Positions 8,397-16,143 are shown, counted from the first letter of the stretch. The stretch: 54,619 nucleotides of DNA from an uncultured bacterium (GCA_905214325.1 CAJMLT010000006.1:1-54619); one strand, 5' to 3'. Program-made: numbers and translations. Notes: generated by a model not told the origin, from the sequence alone.

Positions 8397-8608
8397 CGAT
8401 GGTCATCTTCTTTCTCGTCGGTTTCGTTCGTTTCATCGTCGAATTCCCATGATCGAGCATTCTTTTCGCCACGATCACGAAACGTCTTACGGGTTTTTCG
8501 TTCGGTGATGACGGCGGCGATGATGCTGATGAGCAATCCGGCGCCGATAAGGCAACCGATGCCCGCATATGTTTCGAAAAGAAAATGGTAGATCTCGTTG
8601 ATATCCAT
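8393..8608 (-). CDS. Small single-pass membrane protein
   Basis: The 71-aa product starts at ATG 8608 behind AAAGGAACGT; upstream in-frame codons to 8698 lack a ribosome binding site and run into the serS promoter region. A short N-terminus is followed by one hydrophobic helix (about 16-35) and a highly charged cytoplasmic tail rich in Lys, Arg, then Asp and Glu. It resembles small membrane proteins of unknown function found in Eggerthellaceae. The stop overlaps the pdxY start by 4 bp, so the two are expressed together, but no functional link is evident. Confidence 0.75.
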   Translation of the reverse strand: MDINEIYHFLFETYAGIGCLIGAGLLISIIAAVITERKTRKTFRDRGEKNARSWEFDDETNETDEKEDDHR

Positions 8609-8677
8609 ACGTTCCTTTCGCGGATTCGTCGCTTGTGATGAGAAAGCGCAGTGGTGCGCGTCTTCGTCTTTGTAGAG

Positions 8678-8683
8678 TATACT
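8678..8683 (+). promoter_or_regulatory. Putative -10 element for serS
   Basis: TATACT lies about 49 bp before the serS start codon in the gap between the divergent small membrane gene and serS. No good -35 hexamer is visible at the expected distance, so the promoter call rests on the -10 box and position. Confidence 0.4.
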
Positions 8684-8731
8684 AATTCCTATTATCACTC
8701 AAAGTCTTTCCAACAAGTCGAAAGGTAAGCC

Positions 8732-10021
8732 ATGTTAGACATTCGGTTCGTTCGCGAAAACCAAGACAAAGTCGAAACTGCGATGCGTAATCGAAATTCA
8801 TCATGGGATGCGGATCGCTTTCGGAAACTCGACGAAACGCGTCGTAGCGCCATCGCCCACGAAGAGCAGCTCCTCAATACGCGCAATACGCTTTCCAAGA
8901 GCATCGGTCGTCTGATGGGCGAAGGGAAAAAGGCCGAGGCGGAAGAGGCCAAGGCGCAGGTGAGCGCCCTCAAAGAAGAAATCGCCCACTATGCAAAACA
9001 GCACCAGGAAGCCGAAAGCGCACTCAACGCCCTTCTTCTCGCAACCCCTAATATGCCCGCCGATACGACGCCTGTCGGCAAGGATGAAAACGACAATCCC
9101 GAAGTCCGCCGCTGGGGAACCCCGCGTGAATTCGACTTCGATTTCAAGCCCCATTGGGATTTGGGTGTGGATCTGGGTATCATCGATTTCGAACGTGCGG
9201 TCAAGCTCGCGCAGAGTCGATTCGTGCTGCTCGGTGGCCTTGGGGCCCGGCTCGAGCGCGCCATCATCAACTTCATGGCCGATACCCATGCTTCCCGTGG
9301 TTATAAGGAATGGTGGTGCCCGGCCATCGCCAACGCCAAGACCCTCACGGGCACCGGCCAGCTCCCCAAATTCGAAGAGGATCTGTTCAAAACCACGACG
9401 AACGATCTCTATCTCATCCCCACCGCCGAAGTCCAGCTCACCAACATCCATTCCGGAGAGGTGCTCGACGTCGCCGATCTTCCGCTGAAATACTGTGCCT
9501 ACACCCCTTGCTTCCGCGAGGAGGCGGGCAGTGCGGGACGTGATACGCGCGGTCTCATCCGTGTGCACCAGTTCGACAAGGTGGAAATGGTCAAGTACGC
9601 CAAGCCCGAGGAAAGCTATGACGATCTGGAATCGATGGTGGCCGATGCGGAAAACATTCTGCAGTTGCTCGGTTTGCCGTATCGCGTCATCTCCCTCTGC
9701 ACGGGCGACATAGGATTTTCCGCGGCGAAAACCTATGACCTCGAAGTGTGGCTGCCTTCCTATGACGCCTACAAGGAAATCTCCTCGTGCTCCAACTGCG
9801 TGGATTTCCAGGCACGTCGTGCCAATATCCGCTATCGCGATGCCGAATCGTTCAAGGGAGCGCGTTTCGTTCATACCCTCAACGGCTCCGGACTTGCGGT
9901 CGGGCGTACCATGGCGGCCATCATGGAGAACTATCAGCAAGAAGACGGTTCCATCAAGGTTCCCGACGTGCTGGTTCCCTATATGGGCGGCGTTGAAGTG
10001 ATCGAGGCTCCCTCCCGATAG
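8732..10021 (+). CDS. serS: Seryl-tRNA synthetase
   Basis: SerRS charges tRNA-Ser with serine in the cytoplasm. The 429-aa protein has the normal length and layout: N-terminal antiparallel coiled-coil arm (about 1-105, heptad-rich Glu/Lys/Ala), then a class II catalytic core with motif 2 around Thr-Arg-Gly-Leu-Ile-Arg-Val-His-Gln-Phe and motif 3 ending in Gly-Leu-Ala-Val-Gly-Arg-Thr. The start ATG 8732 follows CGAAAGGTAAGCC. The next gene begins 9 bp after the stop, so serS probably heads a three-gene transcript with two small genes of unknown role. Confidence 0.98.
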   Translation: MLDIRFVRENQDKVETAMRNRNSSWDADRFRKLDETRRSAIAHEEQLLNTRNTLSKSIGRLMGEGKKAEAEEAKAQVSALKEEIAHYAKQHQEAESALNALLLATPNMPADTTPVGKDENDNPEVRRWGTPREFDFDFKPHWDLGVDLGIIDFERAVKLAQSRFVLLGGLGARLERAIINFMADTHASRGYKEWWCPAIANAKTLTGTGQLPKFEEDLFKTTTNDLYLIPTAEVQLTNIHSGEVLDVADLPLKYCAYTPCFREEAGSAGRDTRGLIRVHQFDKVEMVKYAKPEESYDDLESMVADAENILQLLGLPYRVISLCTGDIGFSAAKTYDLEVWLPSYDAYKEISSCSNCVDFQARRANIRYRDAESFKGARFVHTLNGSGLAVGRTMAAIMENYQQEDGSIKVPDVLVPYMGGVEVIEAPSR

Positions 10022-10030
10022 GGGACCGGC

Positions 10031-10690
10031 ATGCCTTCCTTCAGGAAAGCGAATCGATCTTCGCGCACCAGCACCGAATCGGAAAACCATGCGCTGAAAA
10101 GCACCCCGCCCTCCATGCGACCCGAAGCGCGTGCCGCTCGGGCGTCCGCCGTGGAGAGGCGGCAAGGTGCTTCGCGCACTTCCGGAACCGGCCGTACGGA
10201 ATCTTCCCCTTCCATGAGGGGGAAAACACCGCGTCCTGTTTCTCCCCTACGACGCATCCTGCGTGTCGTCGGTTTGGTGTTTGTGGTGTTGTTGCTGGTG
10301 GCGACCGCGCTTCTGGCGTGGAATCAGTGGTTTCGCTTCGATGACGGTGCCGATATACAGGGCGAATGGAAAAGCGATGCGGCGGCCGTCGTGGTGTTTT
10401 CCGATAGCGAGATCAGGCTCACTGAAGCGGTGTCCTACCCCTACGAGCTCAACACCTTCGATAAAACCATCACGTTTTCCTACGGGGCATTCAAAGGCGG
10501 TGGTTCCTACGTTTTTTCTCCCGAGCGCGATATTCTGATCATCACCGAACAGACGCCGGAGGGGGGCACCTCGTCGACGCGTTTCGTCAGAATATCGAAC
10601 GATGGCACCGCTCAGGCCCAGAGCCTTTCGAATCATTCCACCCAGGAGGCCGATACGGTGGGGTCGGCCATCGTGGAGGGCTCTTCATGA
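10031..10690 (+). CDS. Unknown single-pass membrane protein
   Basis: The 219-aa protein begins at ATG 10031. The first ~70 residues are basic and disordered (many Arg, Ser, Pro). One membrane helix follows (about 76-97), then an extracytoplasmic domain of about 120 residues with alternating hydrophobic strands, suggesting a small beta-rich fold (Gly-Glu-Trp-Lys-Ser, Phe-Ser-Asp-Ser-Glu-Ile, Tyr-Val-Phe-Ser). This outline is lipocalin-like but I recognise no family. It lies between serS and a gene it overlaps by 4 bp (ATGA at 10687-10690), so the downstream protein is made with it. Confidence 0.65.
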   Translation: MPSFRKANRSSRTSTESENHALKSTPPSMRPEARAARASAVERRQGASRTSGTGRTESSPSMRGKTPRPVSPLRRILRVVGLVFVVLLLVATALLAWNQWFRFDDGADIQGEWKSDAAAVVVFSDSEIRLTEAVSYPYELNTFDKTITFSYGAFKGGGSYVFSPERDILIITEQTPEGGTSSTRFVRISNDGTAQAQSLSNHSTQEADTVGSAIVEGSS

Positions 10691-11127
10691 CGAAGGGTGC
10701 TCGAGGCCCGTTGCGCGTGGAGCACCTCCTCGTCCGCGCCGATCGCATCGAGGCACGCATCCGCATTGCCGATGGATACCCCCGCTACACCGATGAAGCT
10801 CTGATCGAACGGTGCCTGAAGGATTTCCCCACGATCGGTATGCACGCCTGTCGCAACGGGCAGGGCCCGACGTTCGCGGCGGTCATGAACAACACCTCGA
10901 TTCCCCATCTTCTCGAACATCTCGTCATCGACCTGCAGGTCCGTGCCGATAATGATGAAAGTCGGGTGTTCGTAGGAACGACGCAGTGGAGCGTCGAATG
11001 CGACCGTGTCGCCTGCGTGCAGGTTTCGTTTCGGGATGATCTGGTTGCCTTGGCCGCCTTCAAGCAGGCTCTCGCTTCGATCAACGGGTACCTGGAGGAA
11101 ATCGACTCCCGTCGTGCCGGATCGTAG
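10687..11127 (+). CDS. Orphan cyanophycin-synthetase N-terminal-like domain
   Basis: This 146-aa protein contains the succession Phe-Pro-Thr-Ile-Gly-x-His-x-Cys, Thr-Phe-Ala-Ala-Val-x-x-Asn-Thr-Ser, Pro-His-Leu-Leu-Glu-His-Leu-Val-Ile-Asp-Leu-Gln, then a Gly-Thr-Thr segment and a C-terminal Ala-Phe-Lys-Gln-Ala-Leu helix. The same order occurs in the N-terminal domain of cyanophycin synthetase CphA (His-x-Cys, then His-Ile-Val-Glu-His-Val-Ala-Leu-Glu-Leu-Gln, then Gly-x-x-Arg-Thr-Arg). The ATP-grasp and Mur-ligase domains of CphA are absent here and nearby. The likeness is from reading, not a search. It overlaps the preceding membrane protein gene by 4 bp. It could be an adaptor that binds poly-amino-acid or peptide chains; that is inference. 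Confidence 0.6.
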   Translation: MTKGARGPLRVEHLLVRADRIEARIRIADGYPRYTDEALIERCLKDFPTIGMHACRNGQGPTFAAVMNNTSIPHLLEHLVIDLQVRADNDESRVFVGTTQWSVECDRVACVQVSFRDDLVALAAFKQALASINGYLEEIDSRRAGS

Positions 11128-11233
11128 TGGTTCGTCGACTTCGGACGTGGTCGTTCGATGACTGTTTTCTTTCGAGTTGGCAACAGTCGATGTTTGATAG
11201 AGTTTTTACTGATCAAGGGCATAGCGGCCTCGA

Positions 11234-11280
11234 TATACTACAATAAGGTGCTAAGAGGACCCAGCGCATTTGCGTGGGCC
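11234..11280 (+). promoter_or_regulatory. Candidate -10 box and leader hairpin upstream of the YtxH gene
   Basis: TATACT (11234-11239) is a plausible -10 element with a poor -35. About 20 bp further on, the transcript could form a hairpin from CCCAGCGCA and TGCGTGGG (about 11261-11279) with one bulge. It lies 68 bp before the gene and is not followed by T residues, so it is more likely a leader structure than a terminator. Confidence 0.35.
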
Positions 11281-11347
11281 TTGAGGAAGAACGGATGCGC
11301 TGCGGTGCATTTCGAAAAGATAAGCTTCGAAAGAAGGGGGTCATACC

Positions 11348-11857
11348 ATGGGGAAGTTTTCAACGTTTGTGATCGGAGGCATCATCGGTGCTGCGGCGGG
11401 GTTGTTGTTCTCGCCTCGTACGGGTGCCGAAAACCGTGCGATCGTTGCCGATAAAATCAACGAGAACGGTGATATCACCGGTGTCGTTCAGGAAAAAGCG
11501 GGTCAGGTTGTCGATGCAGCCGCCTCCGTATCGACCAAGGTCATCAACACGACGGTCGATAAGGGTCAGGAAGTGTATCGCACGGTGACGACGCGCGTAC
11601 AGCAGGCGACACCCGATCAGGCAAGCGAAGTTTTCGTCGAGAAGGGTGACGATCTGCGCGAGAAGATCGACGCAGCCCGCGAGCGCATCGCAACCCAGGT
11701 TGCCAAAAACGCCGAAGCGGTTCATGATGCCGCCATGGACAAGGTGCCCGCCGCTGCTGATGCCGTGAAGAGCGCTACCGCTGCCGCGAAGGACGCCGTC
11801 GGCAATGCGACTGCGTCGTTCACCAGAAAAGAAGATAGTTCCGATACTCAGAACTAG
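11348..11857 (+). CDS. YtxH-like membrane-anchored stress protein
   Basis: The 169-aa protein starts at ATG 11348 after GAAAGAAGGGGG. Its first 25 residues have the YtxH signature: Gly-Lys-Phe, a short helix with Gly-Gly-Ile-Ile-Gly-Ala-Ala-Ala-Gly-Leu-Leu-Phe-Ser-Pro, then Arg-Thr-Gly. The rest is a long amphipathic helical tail rich in Ala, Lys, Asp and Val, like late-embryogenesis-abundant or apolipoprotein-like stress proteins. Such proteins sit on the inner face of the membrane; some relatives are general-stress proteins. It is followed by a PRC-barrel gene and a TVP38-family gene, which suggests a common envelope role. Confidence 0.8.
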   Translation: MGKFSTFVIGGIIGAAAGLLFSPRTGAENRAIVADKINENGDITGVVQEKAGQVVDAAASVSTKVINTTVDKGQEVYRTVTTRVQQATPDQASEVFVEKGDDLREKIDAARERIATQVAKNAEAVHDAAMDKVPAAADAVKSATAAAKDAVGNATASFTRKEDSSDTQN

Positions 11858-11858
11858 A

Positions 11859-11888
11859 CACATAAGCCCTGCTTGAGGGTCTTATGTG
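11859..11888 (+). terminator. Terminator-like hairpin after the YtxH gene
   Basis: CACATAAG/CTTATGTG arms (11859-11866 and 11881-11888) continue into CCCT/AGGG (11867-11870 and 11876-11879) with a single bulged T, a 12-bp stem with a 5-nt loop directly after the stop codon. No T run follows, so it may act with Rho, stabilise the 3' end, or be part of a leader. Confidence 0.5.
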
Positions 11889-11907
11889 GTTGATATAACC
11901 CTTATCG

Positions 11908-11927
11908 AGGCACCCTCCGGGGTGCCT
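11908..11927 (+). promoter_or_regulatory. Stable UNCG-tetraloop hairpin next to the ribosome binding site
   Basis: AGGCACCC and GGGTGCCT (8 bp) flank the tetraloop TCCG closed by a C-G pair, i.e. a cUNCGg-type loop. The AAGGA ribosome binding site (11929-11933) of the PRC-barrel gene begins one or two bases after the stem. Such placement can limit ribosome access or serve as an mRNA processing or stabilising end. Confidence 0.5.
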
Positions 11928-11940
11928 TAAGGATTCAGTG

Positions 11941-12744
11941 ATGACGAAACACACCTATACGACGCGGGAACTCATGGGAATTCGTGTTGCCGACGAGAAG
12001 AAGCCCGATCGAAAAGTGGGCAAGGTTCATGCGGTCATCTTTCACCCCAACAAACGCAAGGTGATCGGATTCACGGTGAAGCGCCCCGATGTCGCGCTGA
12101 TGTTCCATCGTCGCGACATTTTCGTCGCCCTCGATGCCTTCAAAGTGCACGAGGGGCATATCCTCATTTCCGATGAAAGCCAATCAACGGGCAGGGCTGC
12201 CTGTAAGCGGCTTGGTGTCGTTTGGGAGGAATGCATCATCTGGCAGGGTCTTCCCTTGCTCACCGAAGCCGGTGATCCTTTGGGCTATGTGGGGGATATC
12301 CGCTTCGATGCCGCCGACGGATCCGTCATCGCGCTTACCGTCGATCGGGGAAAGTCCGCCGAAGTGCTTCTCGGGGTCACTGAGATATCCGCCGATTCCA
12401 TTCTCGGATTCAAATTGGGGGTAGGGGATCGTCTCTGTGTCGTCGAAGGTGACGAGGAGCTGCGCGGTGCCATCATCGTCGCACCCGAAGCACTGGCCCT
12501 ACAGAGCGAGGGCGGCGTTGCGGAAAAGGCAGGGGCGGGATACGCCGTTGCGGCGGACAAGATGGGCAAGGCCGTCGACAAGGTGAAACCGGTGGCCAGC
12601 GCTACCGCCCATAAAGCGGGAGAGGCGGTCAATGAAGGAGCCTACAAGGTAGGCGTGCAGCTGTCGAAAACCAAAGGCATGTTTTCGAGTTTCAAGGAAG
12701 AATACCGTAAGGCCCGCTATGACGAGGAAGAAAAGCATGACTAA
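11941..12744 (+). CDS. PRC-barrel domain protein with helical tail
   Basis: A GTG (11938) and an ATG (11941) are adjacent; I use the ATG, giving 267 aa. Two PRC-barrel-like units are visible: about 5-80 (Arg-Glu-Leu-Met-Gly-Ile-Arg-Val, Lys-Val-Gly-Lys-Val-His-Ala-Val-Ile-Phe, then Phe-Thr-Val-Lys-Arg) and about 95-180 (Asp-Pro-Leu-Gly-Tyr-Val-Gly-Asp-Ile-Arg-Phe and a matching strand pattern). The last ~70 residues are an Ala/Lys/Val helix like the tail of the YtxH-type protein upstream. PRC barrels bind RNA, photosynthetic reaction centres or other partners; the partner here is unknown. The stop overlaps the start of the next gene (12737), so expression is coupled. Confidence 0.8.
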   Translation: MTKHTYTTRELMGIRVADEKKPDRKVGKVHAVIFHPNKRKVIGFTVKRPDVALMFHRRDIFVALDAFKVHEGHILISDESQSTGRAACKRLGVVWEECIIWQGLPLLTEAGDPLGYVGDIRFDAADGSVIALTVDRGKSAEVLLGVTEISADSILGFKLGVGDRLCVVEGDEELRGAIIVAPEALALQSEGGVAEKAGAGYAVAADKMGKAVDKVKPVASATAHKAGEAVNEGAYKVGVQLSKTKGMFSSFKEEYRKARYDEEEKHD

Positions 12745-13495
12745 CGAGCCGACTCTTTCCTTTTTCGGTCACAAGATCAAACAGAGCGATCTCATCAAGT
12801 TGGGAGGTCTGCTCGTTTTCATCGTTCTCACCGTGGGAATCACCGTTGCTCTTTGGCCGATGTTCGCTGAGATATTCGAGCCCGATGGCGTCAGTCATAT
12901 CATCGATCGCATTCAGGACCAGGGTGCTGTTGGGGTGTTGGTCTTGTTGGGACTTCAGTTTCTCCAGATCATCGTCGCCTTCATCCCCGGCGAAGTTGTC
13001 CAAGTTGCCGCCGGTATGCTCTATGGTCCCTGGTGGGGATCGCTGCTCATCTTATTCGGCTGTGTGGTTTCCAGTGCGTGTATCTATCAGTTGGTACACC
13101 GTCTGGGGGCACCGTTCGTGCAGTCCATGGTCAGCAAAGAGCACATGGATAAATTCAGGCAGTTCGAAAATTCGGGGAAATTGAATGCGATCGTGTTCAT
13201 TTTATTTCTCATTCCCGGCCTTCCCAAGGATGTGTTCACCTATCTCGTGCCTCTGACCGATATGAGGATGAGATCCTTTCTCCTTTTGGCCACGATCGGC
13301 CGTATTCCCGGAGTCTTCATCTCCACGTATGCCGCCGCCGGACTTACCGACGGAAATGTCACGACGAGCATTATCATCTTCGCCGTCGCCGGCGTGTTGA
13401 TGGTGTTGGGGATTTTGTTCAGGAATCCCTTGATGGATCTGCTGAGTGGCAAAAAGAAGAAAGCACGGGAAAACGGCGACGACACGGATAAGTGA
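12737..13495 (+). CDS. TVP38/TMEM64-family membrane protein
   Basis: I choose ATG 12737, which follows GAGGAAG, giving 252 aa. The protein has about six hydrophobic segments and the SNARE-associated/VTT signature: Phe-Ile-Pro-Gly-Glu-Val-Val-Gln-Val-Ala-Ala-Gly, a Tyr-Gly-Pro-Trp-Trp-Gly turn, and Leu-Ile-Pro-Gly-Leu-Pro-Lys-Asp. Members of the wider DedA/VTT superfamily move or scramble lipids (for example undecaprenyl phosphate) across the membrane. A Lys-rich cytoplasmic tail ends the protein. It overlaps the PRC-barrel gene by 8 bp, and the YtxH gene is upstream, so a shared envelope or stress function is likely but inferred. Confidence 0.88.
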   Translation: MTNEPTLSFFGHKIKQSDLIKLGGLLVFIVLTVGITVALWPMFAEIFEPDGVSHIIDRIQDQGAVGVLVLLGLQFLQIIVAFIPGEVVQVAAGMLYGPWWGSLLILFGCVVSSACIYQLVHRLGAPFVQSMVSKEHMDKFRQFENSGKLNAIVFILFLIPGLPKDVFTYLVPLTDMRMRSFLLLATIGRIPGVFISTYAAAGLTDGNVTTSIIIFAVAGVLMVLGILFRNPLMDLLSGKKKKARENGDDTDK

Positions 13496-13740
13496 TCCAC
13501 TTCATTTCAACGCGATCGTGATCTTTTGCGTTGGGTGAATGGTATATCCCGTCCCTCCGTGATCTCCTTGCGCCGAGTGATGGCTCATCCCGCCCATCGT
13601 GGATGTTTTCCGCCTTTGTCGTGGTGAAGACCATATTCCAGCTTGGTGGCACCTGCGTTACGAAACCATGACAATACCCCTTATGGTCCGGTGGGACGGT
13701 TATTCTCGAAAGGTAATGATCATCGAGTAAGGGGACGGAC

Positions 13741-14433
13741 ATGAGTGACCCGAATAGCAACAATCAAGGCGAATCTACGCAAAACGATACGAACCGCTCG
13801 GCGCTTTCCGCAGCGGAAGAGGAATTGAAAGCCGCAAGGGAGGCGCTTGAGGCGGCGGAGCGCAACCTTGCCGCCGCGCAAGCGACTTCCGAGACGCAGG
13901 CGCAGGCATCTTCCGTTCCGGAGGGCAACGTTGCCTCCCCGACGGAGCCCCCCGCTTCCGCTCCCACGCCCGAAGCGTTCGGCGTAGGGGCTTCGGGTGG
14001 CACCCAAACCACGGGCTCGCAGCAGCAGCCGTTTTCCGGTGCTGCTCCATCCGGCGTGGGATCGGCGCCCGGTGAACAGGTGCCTCCTCCGTATAGTGGC
14101 TATACTTCTTCGCAGAACACTTACGGAACGCAGAGTCAGCCTTATCAGACACAGCCTCACTACACCGCCCCCTACGCTTCTTCGAAAGATCATGTTGCCG
14201 CAGGTCTTCTGGCTATTTTCCTGGGGTGCTTCGGTATCCACAAGTTCTATCTCGGCTACAACACCCAGGGCTTCATCATGTTGGCGATCAGCATTCTCGC
14301 CGGCATCTTCACCTTCGGTATGGCGGCGGGGGTCATGTGGATCATCTCGGTGATTGAAGGGATCTTGTATCTTACGAAGTCTCAGACCGAATTCGAGCGT
14401 ATTTACGTGTATGGTAAGCGCGAGTGGTTCTAA
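13741..14433 (+). CDS. TM2-domain protein with coiled coil and Pro/Gln-rich linker
   Basis: The 230-aa protein starts at ATG 13741 after AAGGGGACGG. Residues about 20-45 form an Ala/Glu/Arg coiled coil; about 50-140 is a low-complexity Pro/Ser/Gln/Tyr linker. The last ~85 residues are a TM2 domain: a first helix with Gly-Leu-Leu-Ala-Ile-Phe-Leu-Gly, the family's Gly-x-x-Lys-Phe-Tyr-Leu-Gly-Tyr motif (Gly-Ile-His-Lys-Phe-Tyr), then a second helix. TM2 proteins are small membrane proteins of unknown biochemistry. The preceding 245-bp gap (13496-13740) shows no gene. The aldolase gene that follows has its own promoter-like sequence. Confidence 0.88.
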   Translation: MSDPNSNNQGESTQNDTNRSALSAAEEELKAAREALEAAERNLAAAQATSETQAQASSVPEGNVASPTEPPASAPTPEAFGVGASGGTQTTGSQQQPFSGAAPSGVGSAPGEQVPPPYSGYTSSQNTYGTQSQPYQTQPHYTAPYASSKDHVAAGLLAIFLGCFGIHKFYLGYNTQGFIMLAISILAGIFTFGMAAGVMWIISVIEGILYLTKSQTEFERIYVYGKREWF

Positions 14434-14444
14434 CTCTTATACGC

Positions 14445-14450
14445 TATAAT
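14445..14450 (+). promoter_or_regulatory. Consensus -10 box for the aldolase gene
   Basis: A perfect TATAAT lies 41 bp before the aldolase start codon, between the TM2 gene stop and AAGGAGG. The -35 region (about 14422-14427) is poor. Confidence 0.5.
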
Positions 14451-14490
14451 GACAACCATCGATGCTTAACAGTGCATAAAGGAGGAAATT

Positions 14491-15429
14491 ATGCCCACCA
14501 TCACTCGTGATCAGGTAAGAATCCCAGCGGATGTCATGCCTGAGGCTCGTGAGACCTACCGAGATAATTATCTGAAGGCTACTCGGGGAACCGGCCGCTT
14601 GATGCTTTTCGCCTGCGACCAGAAAATCGAACACTTGAATGCGGATTTCTATGGTGAGGGAATCGATCCTTCCGATGCCGAACCCGAGCATCTTTTCCAG
14701 ATCGGTTCTCAGGGTGTATGTGGCGTTTTGGCCGGTCAGCGTGGCCTTATCGCCCAGTATGCCAACGATTATCCGGAGATCAACTATCTTGTGAAGATGA
14801 ACTCCAAAACCAATCTGGTGAAAACCTCTCAGGATGATCCCTATTCACCGCAACTCCACGAGTTGGAAGCCGTTTTAGCCATGCGCGAAGCGGGCGTGAA
14901 CATCGTCGGCCTGGGCTATACCATCTATCTTGGTAGCGAATACGAATCAACCATGATGGCCGAAGCGGGCGAACTGATCGCCGAGGCTCATGCTGCCGGT
15001 CTGTTGGTGGTCTTGTGGATCTATCCCCGCGGTAAAGCGGTCACCGATGAAAAAGCAGCCGACCTCATCGCGGGTGCGGCGGGCGTCGCCCTTTGCCTGG
15101 GTGCCGATTTCGTCAAGGTCAATCCGCCGAAGGAATCCGACGGCAAGACTTCGGCTGAGAACCTGAAGATCGCTTCCATGGCTTCCGGGCGCACCGGTTT
15201 GGTCTGCGCGGGCGGATCCAAGGCGGATGCCAAGGTGTTCCTGTCCCAGCTGCACGATCAGATTCATATCGGTGGTGCTTGCGGTAATGCGACGGGACGC
15301 AACATCCATATGCGTTCGCTCGATGAAGCGGTGCGTTTGACCAAGGCCATTTCCGCCATCACGCTTGCAGATTACAGCGTCGATGATGCGGTTGCCGTAT
15401 TCAACGGTGAAAAGGACTTCTCCCTGTAG
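14491..15429 (+). CDS. Class I fructose-bisphosphate aldolase (archaeal/DhnA type)
   Basis: The 312-aa protein follows a strong AAAGGAGG site. It belongs to the DeoC/FbaB (DhnA) family of Schiff-base aldolases that cleave fructose 1,6-bisphosphate to dihydroxyacetone phosphate and glyceraldehyde 3-phosphate. Visible features are Phe-Ala-Cys-Asp-Gln-Lys-Ile-Glu-His near the N-terminus, Leu-Trp-Ile-Tyr-Pro-Arg-Gly, the strand Ala-Asp-Phe-Val-Lys-Val-Asn-Pro-Pro whose Lys is the likely Schiff-base residue, and Cys-Ala-Gly-Gly-Ser followed by the phosphate-binding Gly-Gly-Ala-x-Gly-Asn-Ala-x-Gly-Arg-Asn. It is a single-gene unit with its own -10 box and terminator. A related sugar-phosphate aldolase is possible but glycolytic aldolase is most likely. 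Confidence 0.9.
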   Translation: MPTITRDQVRIPADVMPEARETYRDNYLKATRGTGRLMLFACDQKIEHLNADFYGEGIDPSDAEPEHLFQIGSQGVCGVLAGQRGLIAQYANDYPEINYLVKMNSKTNLVKTSQDDPYSPQLHELEAVLAMREAGVNIVGLGYTIYLGSEYESTMMAEAGELIAEAHAAGLLVVLWIYPRGKAVTDEKAADLIAGAAGVALCLGADFVKVNPPKESDGKTSAENLKIASMASGRTGLVCAGGSKADAKVFLSQLHDQIHIGGACGNATGRNIHMRSLDEAVRLTKAISAITLADYSVDDAVAVFNGEKDFSL

Positions 15430-15481
15430 GGAAGATCGTCTTCGACTTCGGTCGATTTGAAATGAATCTGAAACGGATTCG

Positions 15482-15517
15482 AACGGGAAGTGCGTGAGCG
15501 CTTCCCGTTTCTTTTTC
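15482..15517 (+). terminator. Rho-independent terminator after the aldolase gene
   Basis: A 12-bp stem (15482-15493 with 15498-15509, including one G-T pair) with the tetraloop GTGA is followed by TTTCTTTTTCT. This is the most canonical terminator in the window. Confidence 0.88.
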
Positions 15518-15585
15518 TGTGGCATGGTGGGGAAGTCTTGTTGTTCGGGCGACTTATCGCGTGCGACGAAAAAGAAGGGAGCGCC

Positions 15586-16047
15586 ATGGAAGCGCTGTGC
15601 TATGGGGTACTTATCGGCGTGCTGTCCGTTGTTTCGTGGGTGGATATCAGGACGCGCCGCATACCCAATACATTCATCATCGCTTTGATGGTTTTGCGCG
15701 TGGGCTTCCTCGTTGCATCTGAGATGGGCGTCTTATACCAACCTCTTTGGGGCGCCGAAGCGTTTCTCGTCGGCATCTTGGTCGCGGTGGGCGTGATGGC
15801 TTTTCTCATGGTGAGCGCCTGGTGTTCGGGAAAGATATGGCGGCGTGAATCCCTCGGCATGGGTGATGTCAAATTGATAGGCGCGTGCTGTTTGTTTCTC
15901 GATTTCGAAGGGGCCTGTGTCATGCTCGTCGGAGCGGCGCTCCTCGGCTGTCTGTTCGCCGTCGGATTTCTGCTGGTGAAGAAGGATTCGACGTTTCCTT
16001 TCGCTCCGGCTATTTCATTGGGATGTTGTATAGCGTGGTTTGTTTGA
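15586..16047 (+). CDS. Prepilin peptidase (A24 family), core domain only
   Basis: I choose ATG 15586 behind AGAAGGGAG, giving 153 aa; codons upstream to 15490 overlap the terminator. The protein is polytopic with both aspartates of the A24 peptidases: Asp-Ile-Arg-Thr-Arg-Arg-Ile-Pro-Asn after the first helix and Gly-Met-Gly-Asp-Val-Lys-Leu before the fifth. It lacks the N-terminal methyltransferase region of PilD, as in the TadV/CpaA type used with Tad/Flp pili or archaeal-like systems. Its substrates would be prepilin signal peptides, but no pilin or pilus assembly gene is in the window. Confidence 0.88.
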   Translation: MEALCYGVLIGVLSVVSWVDIRTRRIPNTFIIALMVLRVGFLVASEMGVLYQPLWGAEAFLVGILVAVGVMAFLMVSAWCSGKIWRRESLGMGDVKLIGACCLFLDFEGACVMLVGAALLGCLFAVGFLLVKKDSTFPFAPAISLGCCIAWFV

Positions 16048-16143
16048 CCCAATCGAGGCGGTGGGTTGTACTGTTCGAGTCGGGGATTCTATGAGAAGCG
16101 GCGGAATAAGTGGCGCTTCGACGGCGAATAAGTGTTTGAAGTA

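Noticed and set aside
7320..8591. 423-codon plus-strand frame
   Set aside because: It runs antisense through the pyridoxal kinase gene and the kinase tail; no domain and no start signal.
8801..10165. 454-codon minus-strand frame
   Set aside because: Antisense shadow of serS, produced by its codon bias.
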